Position numbers and translations under genes: made by a program
Assembly (NCBI RefSeq): GCF_013870525.1
Contig: NZ_JACBXD010000015.1
Coordinates: forward strand, 1 to 64,000
Length of the DNA stretch: 64,000 nt
Reading direction: 5' to 3'
Origin: Amycolatopsis pittospori
GTDB taxonomy: Bacteria > Actinomycetota > Actinomycetes > Mycobacteriales > Pseudonocardiaceae
The notes under the pieces: model-generated
Told to the model about the DNA's origin: nothing
Databases searched by the model: none
Seen by the model: only the letters and a program-made list of their open reading frames with translations
Part shown: positions 52,293 to 61,051 of the stretch, piece after piece
Layout: the number at the start of each line of letters is the position of its first letter
Position numbering within the stretch: the first letter of the stretch is position 1

Positions 52293-52819
52293 GCCTCCGT
52301 GAAACCAGCCGCCACATCGGCAAGGAGTGAAGGGCTCCTTTACTACCTTCAGAGTTGGCAAGGAGGCCTTCATAACAAAGACACGTACGCAGAAGTGTCC
52401 GCAATCCCTCAAGGGGCCTTCGCCGCTTCAACTACGAACCCCTTTCCCCGACCTTCGTAAGACGGGTGAAGGAGGTGTCACCGGAACCCGACAGCTCTTC
52501 GCAGAAATCCGCACCCGCGCACTGCACGGTCTCGAACATGTCTCCCCCTGCCGCTCGTCGGAGGCCATCGTCGATCAGGGCACCTGGATTTTTGCGCACC
52601 GATATGGCCGACTTGCACGGTCATTGGGGAGAGTAACTCGAACGTCGTAACCCGGCCGTCGATTCGTGATGACGTCCGCTTGGACAAATGCAGGACACAT
52701 CAAGGCCGAATACAACGGCCAGCGGAAGCGGTGATTGTCAACCGGGTGCATTCACCGGAAATCGCCGATGAAATCGCACGCACAGGCCGATCCATCGACG
52801 AAATCCGCGTTCCCGGGAC

Positions 52820-54280
52820 TTACTGCCCTTCTCGCCCCAGGAGTTCCCGCACGCGTTCCTGCAAGGCCTCCCGCGGATACGCGTTCACCTGGGCGCCCGC
52901 CATCCGCACGGGGTCACCGAAGAAGAAGTACTCGTACAGCGACTCGCGGCCGGCGAAGCCCGACACCGACGCGTCGAGAGCGAGCTTGAACAACCGCGCG
53001 CGGTCCTTGGCGGGCAGGGTGGCCGACTGGAGGTAGGTGTCGATGTCGGCGCGGCCCTCGGTTTCGAAGTCCGCTTCCCCGGGCAGCGCCATGAGCCCGG
53101 ACGCCGAGAACTTGCGGATGATCTCGGCCAGCCGCGGGGAGACCTTGGTGGGGTACCAGTTCCGGGCGGCGTTGAGGACCTCCCATTTGGGCAGGAAGAC
53201 GCCGTCCTCGCTCACCGCGCCGTCGGCCTCGGCCGCGCGCAGGACGGCCTTCTCGATCTCGACGTAGGAGATCAGTTCCGAGAGGTCCTGCTGGATGTGC
53301 TGGAATCCGCCGATGCCGATGGCGGCGGCGATCTCGCTGGCGAGCCCCAGGTAGAACTCGGTCTTGGCCAGTGTGCGGGTGACGACCTGGTGGGTCATCA
53401 GCGCGCCCGCGCCGGTCTCGGAGTACCAGGCGTTGCACAGTTCGGGATGGCCCAGCAGGAAGACCCGCTCGTTGGGGACGAATACGTCGTCGAAGACGAC
53501 GACCGCGTCCATCTCCTCGAATCGCGACGCGAGCGGCTCGTCGAAATGCGAACGGCCGTGGTCGAGGCCGGCGCGGCAGAAGTACTTCAGGCCGGGCGCG
53601 TCGTTCGGGACGGCGAAAGCGTAGGAGTACGGGGCGTCCTCGGGTGTCCCGCGCAGGACGGTGGACGGGAACACCAGGAGTTCGTCGGCGATCGGCGCGA
53701 TGGTGGCGAGCATCCGGGCGCCGCGGATGACGATGCCGTCCTCCCGTTCCTCGATCACCTTCGCCGACAGGTTGCCGCCGCCCTGCTGACTGCCGGACAC
53801 GGAGCGGTTGACCTGCGGCGGGATCAGGGTGTGCGTCGCGAGGAGATCGTTCTCGCGCGCCATCTCGTAGTACTTCTCGATGCGCTCGCCGAAGACGGGA
53901 TCGGCCTGGGAGAAGAACTTCTTCGCGGTCGAGAGCGCGGTGAGCGAGGAGTTCATGTAGTCGCCGGTGCGGCCGAGGAAACCATTGGAGTACCGCGCCC
54001 ACACCGAGAACGCGGCCCGGCGGCGCTTGAGGTCTTCCTCGGTTCGCGGCACCAGGAACGACGTCCCGACGCGCTCCCCCGTCGTCGGCGACTCGTAGGT
54101 GAGGACGTCGCGGTGCGCCGGGTCGTGCTGGAGGTCGAACAGCTTCGCGTAGGTCAGCGCGTTGTTGCGGAACGCCGGGTGTTCGGCGACCTTCGCCGTC
54201 ACCTTCTCGCCATCGACGTACAACTCGGGCGTCAGCGCGTTGAGCCGGTCGAGGTACTGCTGTCCGGTGCGGGCTCCCAT
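52820..54280 (-). CDS. hpaB: 4-hydroxyphenylacetate 3-monooxygenase, oxygenase component
   Basis: A 486-residue flavin-dependent hydroxylase of the HpaB family that uses reduced FAD and O2 to convert 4-hydroxyphenylacetate to homoprotocatechuate. Family features include RTGQQYLDRLNALTPELYVDGEKV, WARYSNGFLGRTGDYMNSSLTAL, IPPQVNRSV and DDVFVPNERVFLLG. The length is normal. The flavin reductase partner is encoded 32 bp upstream in the same operon. Clustered with hpaE, hpaD, hpaH and hpaI, the substrate assignment is firm. Confidence 0.92.
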   Translation of the reverse strand: MGARTGQQYLDRLNALTPELYVDGEKVTAKVAEHPAFRNNALTYAKLFDLQHDPAHRDVLTYESPTTGERVGTSFLVPRTEEDLKRRRAAFSVWARYSNGFLGRTGDYMNSSLTALSTAKKFFSQADPVFGERIEKYYEMARENDLLATHTLIPPQVNRSVSGSQQGGGNLSAKVIEEREDGIVIRGARMLATIAPIADELLVFPSTVLRGTPEDAPYSYAFAVPNDAPGLKYFCRAGLDHGRSHFDEPLASRFEEMDAVVVFDDVFVPNERVFLLGHPELCNAWYSETGAGALMTHQVVTRTLAKTEFYLGLASEIAAAIGIGGFQHIQQDLSELISYVEIEKAVLRAAEADGAVSEDGVFLPKWEVLNAARNWYPTKVSPRLAEIIRKFSASGLMALPGEADFETEGRADIDTYLQSATLPAKDRARLFKLALDASVSGFAGRESLYEYFFFGDPVRMAGAQVNAYPREALQERVRELLGREGQ

Positions 54281-54312
54281 GTCGGTGCTCCTTCTCAGGG
54301 TGGACGTCGTTG

Positions 54313-54861
54313 TCAGAACAGGGATTCGTGGCCTTGGGCGGATTCGTGGATCGTCGAGAACCGTCCGTCGACGAAGCCGAGCGCGTCGCCGGCGCGGTAG
54401 TCGAACTCCTGTACCTCGCCGAGGAACAGGGTGTGGTCACCGCCGTCGTAGGCGGCCCACGGAGTGCAGTCGAACCAGCTGAGGACGCCCGCGAGCCTCG
54501 GTGCGTGCCCGCCTTCGACCCAGGTCGGCACGCCTTCGGGGGTCGGCCTCCCGGCGAAGTTCATCGCGAGCGCCTGCTGTTCCGCGCCCAGGACGTTCAC
54601 CGCGAACGGGCGTGCTTCGAGCAGGTCGTGACTCTTCACGGTGCGCTGGATCGACACGAGGACGAGTGGCGGATCCATCGAGACCGCGGTGAAGGAGTTC
54701 ACCGTCAGCCCGTGCCGCTTCACGGTCCCGTCGGCCAGTGTGGCATCGAAGGTCACCACCGCGACGCCCGTGGCGAACCGGCCGAGACAGCCGCGGAAGA
54801 ACTGCGCAGGTGGCCGATAAAGGCTCGAGCCCGGCAAGAAACTGGTTTCGCGTGACGTCAT
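54313..54861 (-). CDS. hpaC: flavin reductase, HpaC-type
   Basis: A 182-residue flavin:NAD(P)H reductase of the HpaC/DIM6 family: FFRGCLGRFATGVAVVTFD, HGLTVNSFTAVSMDPPLVLVSIQRTVKSHDLL, FAVNVLGAEQQALAMNFAGR and a C-terminal DHTLFLGEVQEFDYRAGDALGFVDGRF. It supplies reduced flavin to HpaB. The start at MTSRETSFLP is preferred over a TTG six bases upstream. It is divergent from an IclR regulator across 69 bp. Confidence 0.9.
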   Translation of the reverse strand: MTSRETSFLPGSSLYRPPAQFFRGCLGRFATGVAVVTFDATLADGTVKRHGLTVNSFTAVSMDPPLVLVSIQRTVKSHDLLEARPFAVNVLGAEQQALAMNFAGRPTPEGVPTWVEGGHAPRLAGVLSWFDCTPWAAYDGGDHTLFLGEVQEFDYRAGDALGFVDGRFSTIHESAQGHESLF

Positions 54862-54920
54862 GGACAACCCCGTCGGATTCCTGTTCTATAATCGAACAGC
54901 CAGTTCAACTATCGAAATGG

Positions 54921-54932
54921 ATCGTATACGAT
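54921..54932. promoter_or_regulatory. 12-bp palindrome in the hpaC-IclR control region
   Basis: ATCGTATACGAT is fully self-complementary and resembles the GTATAC-centred sites of GntR/FCD regulators. It overlaps the IclR start codon. A 10-of-12 match lies in the other divergent promoter of the cluster at 57122-57133, so both may be targets of the GntR gene at 58654. Confidence 0.5.
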
Positions 54933-55620
54933 GGTTTCGGACTCCCGCAAGGGTGCGAGCACGTCCCAGACGCTCAGCCGCGGTATCCGCGTACTCGAAG
55001 TCCTTGCGGACGCACAGGAAACGCTCAGCGTCGATCAGGTCGCCGAACGTCTCGGCGTGCACCGGTCGATCGCGTACCGGCTCATCCGCACCCTCGAAGA
55101 CCACGGCCTGGTGACGCGGGATCCCGCGGGCAGGATCGAACTCGGCGCCCGGCTGGCCGCGCTCGCGGCGGGGATCAAACACGATCTGCAGGCCGCCGCA
55201 CTGCCCGAGTTGACCGCCGTGGCGAACGAACTCGGCATGACGTGTTTCGTCGCGGTACTGGACCGCGAAGAATGCGTGACCCTGGTCAGCGTGGAACCCC
55301 GGCACGCCGTCGCGTCCGTCGCGCAGCGCCCGGGGTCCAGGCATCCGTTCACCGCCGGCGCCCCCGGCCGCGCGATCCTTGCGCAGCTGCCGGAGGAGGA
55401 GTGGACGGCGGGAATACGGGAAGTGGCCGCCCGCGGATACGCGGACAGCCACGGTGAGGTGATCGAGAACCTGAGCGCGGTCGCGGTGCCGCTCCCCCTG
55501 CGCGGGCACAGTCCCGCGGCGCTCGCGGTCGTCTATCTGTCGAGCACGCGGTCCCCCGCCGAGCTCGCGGAACGGCTCAAGGCGGCGGCGAAGGCCGTCC
55601 GTGACGCTCTCGGCGGTTGA
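54931..55620 (+). CDS. IclR family transcriptional regulator
   Basis: A 229-residue regulator. The N-terminal winged helix is SRGIRVLEVLADAQETLSVDQVAERLGVHRSIAYRLIRTLEDHGLVTRDPAGRIELG. The GAF-like effector domain ends VYLSSTRSPAELAERLKAAAKAV. It is divergent from hpaCB and probably controls it in response to an aromatic acid. IclR proteins commonly regulate aromatic catabolism. Confidence 0.92.
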   Translation: MVSDSRKGASTSQTLSRGIRVLEVLADAQETLSVDQVAERLGVHRSIAYRLIRTLEDHGLVTRDPAGRIELGARLAALAAGIKHDLQAAALPELTAVANELGMTCFVAVLDREECVTLVSVEPRHAVASVAQRPGSRHPFTAGAPGRAILAQLPEEEWTAGIREVAARGYADSHGEVIENLSAVAVPLPLRGHSPAALAVVYLSSTRSPAELAERLKAAAKAVRDALGG

Positions 55621-55643
55621 CCACCACGAGCGTCACGGACGGC
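55594..55643. terminator. 16-bp perfect hairpin ending the IclR gene
   Basis: GCCGTCCGTGACGCTC (55594-55609), inside the last IclR codons, pairs exactly with 55628-55643. It sits between the convergent IclR and transporter genes and probably terminates both. Confidence 0.65.
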
Positions 55644-55647
55644 GAAA

Positions 55648-57021
55648 TCACTTACCGAAGCGAAGCGGGCTCACGGTCTGCTCGGCCTCGTGGTCGGGCC
55701 CGAGCGGGATCCCCGAGCGATCACGCAGGAGCAGCGTGGCGATCAGGCCGATGACCGTCATCCCGGCCAGGTAGACGGCCACCGACAACGACGTCCCGGT
55801 GGCCCCGACCAGCGCGGTGGCGATCGTCGGCGCGAACGCGCCACCGAGGATCGCGCCGAGCGCGTAGGAGATCGAGACCCCGGAGAACCGGATCGACGCG
55901 GGGAACAGCTCCGCGTAGAACGCCGCCTGCTGACCGTAGGTGAATCCGAGCCCGACACTCAGAATGATCAGGCCCAGCGCCAGGAGCACGATGTTCCCGC
56001 TGTCCACCAGCGGGAAGAGGACGGCGACACCGGCGAGTTGCGCGATCCAGCCCAGCACGTACGTCCGCCGCCTGCCGATCCGGTCGGACACCGCGCCCGC
56101 CGCCCACGTCGAGACCAGCCAGGTCGCCGCCGACGCCGTCACCGCCCACAGCACCGGACCGCGTTCGAGCCCGATCGGGCCCTTCGGGTTGGTCGCGTAG
56201 TTCTGGATGTAGCCGCCGGTGGTCATGTAGCCGACGGCGTTGTTCCCCGCGAACACCAGCGCGGCCACCAGGACGAGCAGCGCGTGCTTGCGGAACAGTT
56301 GCACGATCGGGGTCCTGGTCCGCTCACGACGTTCGGCGATCTCCCGGAAGACCGGGCTCTCCTCGACGCGGCGCCGGACGTAGTGGCCGACCAGGATCAG
56401 CCCGACACTGAGCAGGAACGGGATCCGCCAGCCCCAGTCGAGGAACGCCTGCCCGGGGACGAGCAGACTGGTCAGCGCCAGGACGCCGGAGGCGAGCAGC
56501 AGACCGAGCGGGACACCGATCTGCGGGGAAGCACCGAAGAGCCCGCGCCGGTTCTCCGGCGCGTGTTCGACGGCCATCAGGACCGCGCCGCCCCATTCAC
56601 CGCCCGCCGAAACCCCCTGCAGGATCCGCAGCAGGATCAGCAGCACTGGCGCGAGGACGCCGATCTGGTCGAAGGTCGGCAGGACACCGATCAGCGTGGT
56701 CGCGGCCCCCATCAGGATCAGGGTGAGCACCAGGACCACCCGGCGGCCGTATTTGTCGCCGAAATGTCCGGCGAGGAAAGCACCGAGCGGACGGAACAGG
56801 AAGCTCACCCCCACCGTCGCAAAGGAGACGAGGGTGCTGTTCGTGCCGAGGCCGGAGAAGAACAGTTTGCCGAAGACGAGACCGGCCGCGGACGCGTAAA
56901 CGAAGAAGTCGTACCACTCGACCGTGGTGCCCACGACGGTCGCGAACGCGACACGACGCCGGTCGGAGGACGGCGGGGCGGTTCGCCCGGACGTGCGCTC
57001 GCCTTGCGCTGGATTCGACAC
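55648..57021 (-). CDS. MFS transporter, metabolite:H+ symporter (MHS) type
   Basis: A 457-residue transporter with 12 helices and MHS features: RRVAFATVVGTTVEWYDFFVYASAAGLVFGKLFF, the motif GHFGDKYGRRVVLVLTL, RILQGVSAGGEWGGAVLMAVEHAP and SDRIGRRRTYVLGW in the second half. It is related to shikimate/ProP/KgtP-type permeases. In this cluster it probably imports 4-hydroxyphenylacetate or a related aromatic acid. The GTG start has AAAGGAG 6 bp upstream; the longer frame to 57192 lacks one. Confidence 0.9.
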   Translation of the reverse strand: MSNPAQGERTSGRTAPPSSDRRRVAFATVVGTTVEWYDFFVYASAAGLVFGKLFFSGLGTNSTLVSFATVGVSFLFRPLGAFLAGHFGDKYGRRVVLVLTLILMGAATTLIGVLPTFDQIGVLAPVLLILLRILQGVSAGGEWGGAVLMAVEHAPENRRGLFGASPQIGVPLGLLLASGVLALTSLLVPGQAFLDWGWRIPFLLSVGLILVGHYVRRRVEESPVFREIAERRERTRTPIVQLFRKHALLVLVAALVFAGNNAVGYMTTGGYIQNYATNPKGPIGLERGPVLWAVTASAATWLVSTWAAGAVSDRIGRRRTYVLGWIAQLAGVAVLFPLVDSGNIVLLALGLIILSVGLGFTYGQQAAFYAELFPASIRFSGVSISYALGAILGGAFAPTIATALVGATGTSLSVAVYLAGMTVIGLIATLLLRDRSGIPLGPDHEAEQTVSPLRFGK

Positions 57022-57121
57022 CTTGGCTCCTTTGACGTAGGCCTGACGCGAGTGGCGGCCCGCAGGGATCCCTGGGCGAGGCGAAGGCCACTCGGTGACC
57101 GCCTTGCCACTGTGGCACGGA

Positions 57122-57133
57122 ATCATATACGTT
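57122..57133. promoter_or_regulatory. second copy of the HPA-cluster motif
   Basis: ATCATATACGTT matches ATCGTATACGAT (54921-54932) at 10 of 12 positions. It lies in the 163-bp gap between the divergent transporter and FAH-RraA genes, in a short AT-rich patch with TATTAGATACGA just downstream. Confidence 0.42.
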
Positions 57134-57184
57134 ATTAGATACGAAGCAAGGGTCGAACACATCGGCCGGACGGAGCGGGAAGGC

Positions 57185-58672
57185 ATGGACATCTACGAGG
57201 CAACGGCGCCGTCGAGTCGCGAGGCGGGCCCGCTGGGAACGCGACCGGGCAAGATCATCGCGGTCCATCTCAGTTACGCGTCGCGGGCCGAGCAGCGCGG
57301 ACGACGTCCGGCGGACCCGTCGTACTTCTTCAAGCCGTCGAGCTCGCTCGGCGCGTCCGGAGGCACGGTCGAACGCCCGGCCGGCACCGAACTCCTGGCC
57401 TTCGAGGGCGAGATCGCGCTGGTCATCGGCACCACGGCCCGCTGGGTCAAACCGGAAAAGGCGTGGGACCACGTCGCCGCGGTGACCGCGGCCAACGACT
57501 TCGGGCTCTACGACCTCCGTGCCGCGGACAAGGGCTCCAACGTCCGTTCCAAGGGCGGCGACGGCTACACCCCCCTCGGCCCCGGCCTGATCGACGCGCA
57601 CGACATCGACCCGGCGGCCCTGCGTGTGCGCACCTGGGTGAACGGCGACCTCGTCCAGGAGGACACCGCGGCCGGGATGCTGTTCCCCTTGCGGCAGTTC
57701 GTTTCCGACCTCTCCCAGCACTTCACGCTCGAACCTGGCGACGTCATCCTCACCGGCACCCCCGCCGGATCCACCGTGGTCTCCCCCGGCGACGTCGTGG
57801 TGGTCGAAGTGGACGTTCCGGGCACCTCCGCCAGCAGCGGACGGCTCCACACGACCATCACGCAGGGAATCCGGGCGTTCTCCGACATCGGCAGCCGGCC
57901 CGAGGTCGACGACAGGCAGCGCGCCGAGGCCTGGGGCACCTCCGCCACCGAGCCGGTGGAGGAAGAGGAAAGCCCCGCGCTCAGCGAAGAACTCCGGGCG
58001 AAGCTTCTGCGCGCGCCGGTCGCGGCCTTGTCCGCCCAGCTGCGCAAGCGCGGGCTGAACAACGTCGCGATCGACGGTGTGCGGCCCAACCTGCCGGGAT
58101 CGAAGATCGTCGGCACGGCGAGGACCCTGCGTTTCGTCCCGAACCGCGAGGACCTCTTCAAGTCCCACGGCGGCGGCTACAACGCGCAGAAGCGGCTTTT
58201 CGACTCCGTCGGCGCCGGAGAAGTGATCGTCATCGAGGCCCGTGGCGACGCGGGCTCCGGCACGCTCGGCGACATCCTGGCGCTGCGGGCCCGCTACCTC
58301 GGCGCGGCCGGAGTGGTCACCGACGGCGGGGTCCGCGACTTCGACGCCGTCGCCGAGACCGGTCTGCCGGTGTTCTCGCAGGGCGCGCATCCGGCGGTCC
58401 TCGGCCGCAAGCACGTGCCGTGGGACGTCGACGTCGCGGTCGCCTGCGGCGGGGCCACCGTCCTGCCCGGCGACATCATCGTCGGCGACGACGACGGCGT
58501 GATCGTCATCCCGCCGCACCTCGCCGACGAGGTCGTCACCGCCGCGCTGATCCAGGAGGACGAGGACGCCTGGATCGCCGGACAGGTCGGCCAGGGCCGC
58601 CCGATCGAGGGGCTCTTCCCGTTGAACCCGTTGTGGCGGGAAAGGTATGAGGCATGGCAGAAGAAGCAGTGA
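57185..58672 (+). CDS. FAH-family hydrolase fused to RraA-like domain (homoprotocatechuate ring-cleavage product processing)
   Basis: A 495-residue two-domain fusion. Residues about 20-245 form an FAH/HpaG-type domain (PGKIIAVHLSYASRAEQRGRRPADPSYFFKPSSSL, AFEGEIALVIG, FGLYDLRAADKGSNVRSKGGDGYTPLGP, DVILTGTPAGST). Residues about 270-490 form an RraA-like/HMG-CHA aldolase-type domain (NNVAIDGVRPNLPGSKIVGTARTLRFVP, GAAGVVTDGGVRDFDAV, GDIIVGDDDGVIVIP). HpaG normally decarboxylates and isomerises the C8 diacid. RraA-like aldolases often have oxaloacetate-type decarboxylase activity, so the second domain may supply the decarboxylation. The assignment of steps to domains is inference. Confidence 0.82.
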   Translation: MDIYEATAPSSREAGPLGTRPGKIIAVHLSYASRAEQRGRRPADPSYFFKPSSSLGASGGTVERPAGTELLAFEGEIALVIGTTARWVKPEKAWDHVAAVTAANDFGLYDLRAADKGSNVRSKGGDGYTPLGPGLIDAHDIDPAALRVRTWVNGDLVQEDTAAGMLFPLRQFVSDLSQHFTLEPGDVILTGTPAGSTVVSPGDVVVVEVDVPGTSASSGRLHTTITQGIRAFSDIGSRPEVDDRQRAEAWGTSATEPVEEEESPALSEELRAKLLRAPVAALSAQLRKRGLNNVAIDGVRPNLPGSKIVGTARTLRFVPNREDLFKSHGGGYNAQKRLFDSVGAGEVIVIEARGDAGSGTLGDILALRARYLGAAGVVTDGGVRDFDAVAETGLPVFSQGAHPAVLGRKHVPWDVDVAVACGGATVLPGDIIVGDDDGVIVIPPHLADEVVTAALIQEDEDAWIAGQVGQGRPIEGLFPLNPLWRERYEAWQKKQ

Positions 58673-59325
58673 AGACGGCCAGCAAGTCCGAACTCGCCTA
58701 CGAGTGGCTCCGCGAGAGGATCGCCCGGCACGAGTACGGACCCGGTTACCGGCTCGTCCTCGCCGAGATCGCCGGCGCGCTCGACATGAGCGTCGTCCCG
58801 GTGCGCGAGGCGATCCGGCGGCTGGAAGCCGAACGGCTGGTGACCTTCGAACGCAACGTCGGCGCGCGGGTGGCGATGGTGGACCAGAACGAATACGTCC
58901 ACGCCATGCAGACCCTCGGCGTCGTCGAAGGCGTCGCCACCGCGCTGTCCGCGCCAGGACTGACCGAGCAGGACATCGCGAAGGCCCGCAGGGTGAACGA
59001 GCGGATGATCGCCCTGCTGGACCACTTCGACGCCCACGAGTTCACCGCGCTGAACCAGCAGTTCCACTCGCTGCTGTTCGAATGCTGCCCCAACCCGCAG
59101 ATCCTCGACCTCGTACACCAGGGCTGGACCCGGTTGTCCGGACTACGCGACTCCACGTTCGCGTTCGTCCCCGACCGCGCGCACCGGTCGGTCGAAGAGC
59201 ACGAACAGATCCTCCGGCTGATCTCCGAGAAGGCCGACCCGCTGGACATCGAATTCGCCGCGCGCAATCACCGCTGGGCCACCATGCAGGCCTTTTTGGA
59301 CGCCCGAGAGCGCGCGAACCGCTGA
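58654..59325 (+). CDS. GntR family (FCD) transcriptional regulator
   Basis: A 223-residue regulator with the GntR winged helix (ELAYEWLRERIARHEYGPGYRLVLAEIAGALDMSVVPVREAIRRLEAERLVTFERNVGARV) and an all-helical FCD ligand domain, in which the metal-binding histidines appear as NQQFHSLLF and HRSVEEHEQILRLI. It overlaps the fusion gene by 19 bp, so it is made with the catabolic enzymes and probably controls them. GTATAC-centred motifs in both divergent promoters of the cluster suit this family. Confidence 0.9.
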   Translation: MAEEAVKTASKSELAYEWLRERIARHEYGPGYRLVLAEIAGALDMSVVPVREAIRRLEAERLVTFERNVGARVAMVDQNEYVHAMQTLGVVEGVATALSAPGLTEQDIAKARRVNERMIALLDHFDAHEFTALNQQFHSLLFECCPNPQILDLVHQGWTRLSGLRDSTFAFVPDRAHRSVEEHEQILRLISEKADPLDIEFAARNHRWATMQAFLDARERANR

Positions 59326-59514
59326 CTGGAGGACTGTTGGCGGAGCTGAAGAACCACCTGAGAAAGCGACCGGACGCATGATCCCGCCCCGGCCGAAGGC
59401 CCCGCTATCGCGGCGGCAGGGCGCCTTGTCCGCCACCGCGACGCGGACGACCACCGGCGCCCTGCCGACGTCGATCGCGGACGCGGGATCACTGAAAGAA
59501 ATCGAGGAGGACTT
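59326..59514 (+). other. intergenic region before hpaE with a 14-codon frame
   Basis: Contains a TTG at 59337, preceded by GGAGG (59328-59332), that opens a frame LAELKNHLRKRPDA ending in TGA at 59381. It could be a tiny translated leader, a remnant of a gene start, or chance. The remaining 130 bp are GC-rich with a local inverted repeat (GGCGCC boxes) and lead to the hpaE ribosome binding site. Confidence 0.3.
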
Positions 59515-61020
59515 TTGACCACCACGACTCCCCGGCCGATCCCGGACGGTGTCCCGGAGCGGATCCGGCACTACATCGGCGGCGAGCTCGCCGATTCGGC
59601 CGACGGCGCCGTCTTCGACGTGATCGACCCGGTGACCAACGAAGTCTATGTGCGGGCCGCCGCGGGCAAGAAGGCCGACATCGATCGCGCCGTCGCCGCC
59701 GCGCGGAAGGCGTTCACCGAAGGACCGTGGCCGAAGCTGCTGCCGCGAGAGCGTTCGCGGGTGCTGAACCGCATCGCCGACGTCGTCGAGGCGCGGGACA
59801 AGCGTCTGGCGGCGCTGGAAAGTTTCGACTCGGGCCTGCCGATCTCGCAGGCGCTCGGCCAGGCGCGCCGGGCCGCGGAGAACTTCCGGTTCTTCGCCGA
59901 CCTGATCGTCGCGCAGGCCGACGACACCTACAAGGTGCCCGGGCGCCAGATCAACTACGTCAACCGCAAGCCGATCGGCGTCGCCGGGCTGATCACCCCG
60001 TGGAACACGCCGTTCATGCTGGAGTCGTGGAAGCTCGCGCCGGCGCTGGCGACCGGGAACACCGTCGTGCTCAAACCCGCCGAATTCACCCCGCTTTCGG
60101 CGTCGCTCTGGGCGGAGATCTTCGAAGAGGCCGGGCTCCCGCCGGGTGTGTTCAACCTCGTCAACGGCTTCGGTGAGGACGCCGGTGACGCGCTGGTGAA
60201 GCATCCGGACGTCCCGCTGATCTCGTTCACCGGCGAAAGCAGCACCGGAAGCCTGATCTTCGGAAACGCCGCGCCGTTCCTCAAAGGACTGTCGATGGAA
60301 CTGGGCGGCAAGTCCCCCGCCATCGTCTTCGCCGACGCCGACCTGGAGACCGCGATCGACGCGACGATCTTCGGCGTCTTCTCCCTCAACGGCGAACGCT
60401 GCACCGCGGGCAGCCGGATCCTGGTCGAACGCTCCATCTACGACGAGTTCGTCGAGCGCTACGGCGAGCAGGCCAAACGCGTCGTCGTGGGCGATCCCAG
60501 CGACCCCGCGACCGAGGTCGGCGCGCTGGTGCACCCCGAGCACTACGACAAGGTCATGAAGTACATCGAGATCGGCAAGACCGAAGGCAGGCTCGTCGCC
60601 GGCGGCGGCCGTCCCGACGGCTTCCCGACCGGGAACTACGTGGCGCCGACGGTGTTCGCCGACGTCAAACCGGACGCCCGGATCTTCCAGGAGGAGATCT
60701 TCGGCCCGGTCGTCGCGATCACCCCGTTCGACAGCGACGAAGAAGCACTCGCGCTGGCGAACAACACGAAGTACGGGCTCGCTGCCTACGTCTGGACCAA
60801 CGACCTCAAGCGGGCGCACAACTTCGCGCAATCGGTCGAGGCCGGGATGGTGTGGCTCAACTCGAACAACGTCCGCGACCTGCGCACCCCCTTCGGCGGG
60901 GTGAAGGCGTCCGGACTGGGACACGAGGGCGGCTACCGCTCGATCGACTTCTACACCGACCAGCAGGCGGTGCACATCAATCTCGGCGAGGTGCACAACC
61001 CCGCCTTCGGCAAGGCCTGA
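59515..61020 (+). CDS. hpaE: 5-carboxymethyl-2-hydroxymuconate semialdehyde dehydrogenase
   Basis: A 501-residue NAD-dependent aldehyde dehydrogenase. General base E262 (MELGGKSP) and catalytic C296 (NGERCTAGSR) are present, along with the NAD-binding GFGEDAGDALVKHPDVPLISFTGESSTG. It oxidises the ring-cleavage product of HpaD. The start is TTG with GAGGAGG 4 bp upstream, the only well-placed site. It lies between the GntR and hpaD genes in the operon. Confidence 0.92.
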   Translation: MTTTTPRPIPDGVPERIRHYIGGELADSADGAVFDVIDPVTNEVYVRAAAGKKADIDRAVAAARKAFTEGPWPKLLPRERSRVLNRIADVVEARDKRLAALESFDSGLPISQALGQARRAAENFRFFADLIVAQADDTYKVPGRQINYVNRKPIGVAGLITPWNTPFMLESWKLAPALATGNTVVLKPAEFTPLSASLWAEIFEEAGLPPGVFNLVNGFGEDAGDALVKHPDVPLISFTGESSTGSLIFGNAAPFLKGLSMELGGKSPAIVFADADLETAIDATIFGVFSLNGERCTAGSRILVERSIYDEFVERYGEQAKRVVVGDPSDPATEVGALVHPEHYDKVMKYIEIGKTEGRLVAGGGRPDGFPTGNYVAPTVFADVKPDARIFQEEIFGPVVAITPFDSDEEALALANNTKYGLAAYVWTNDLKRAHNFAQSVEAGMVWLNSNNVRDLRTPFGGVKASGLGHEGGYRSIDFYTDQQAVHINLGEVHNPAFGKA

Positions 61021-61051
61021 CCCCGATTCTTCGTCCACAAAGGATGTCGCC

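Larger units (their letters stand above)
52055..52819. other. 765-bp intergenic region rich in palindromes
   Basis: No gene is recognised here. It holds a 44-bp perfect palindrome, a GTTGCGAAAG double hairpin and a third hairpin (GAAGGGCTCCTT 52329-52340 with AAGGAGGCCTTC 52360-52371, 11 of 12 paired). The last 140 bp contain an open plus-strand stretch (HSPEIADEIARTGRSIDEIR) running into the 3' end of hpaB, with no family likeness. Confidence 0.6.

Noticed and set aside
52680..52819. Plus-strand frame reading HSPEIADEIARTGRSIDEIR before hpaB
   Set aside because: No start with ribosome binding site, no recognisable family, and the frame runs antisense into hpaB, so it is not called as a gene.
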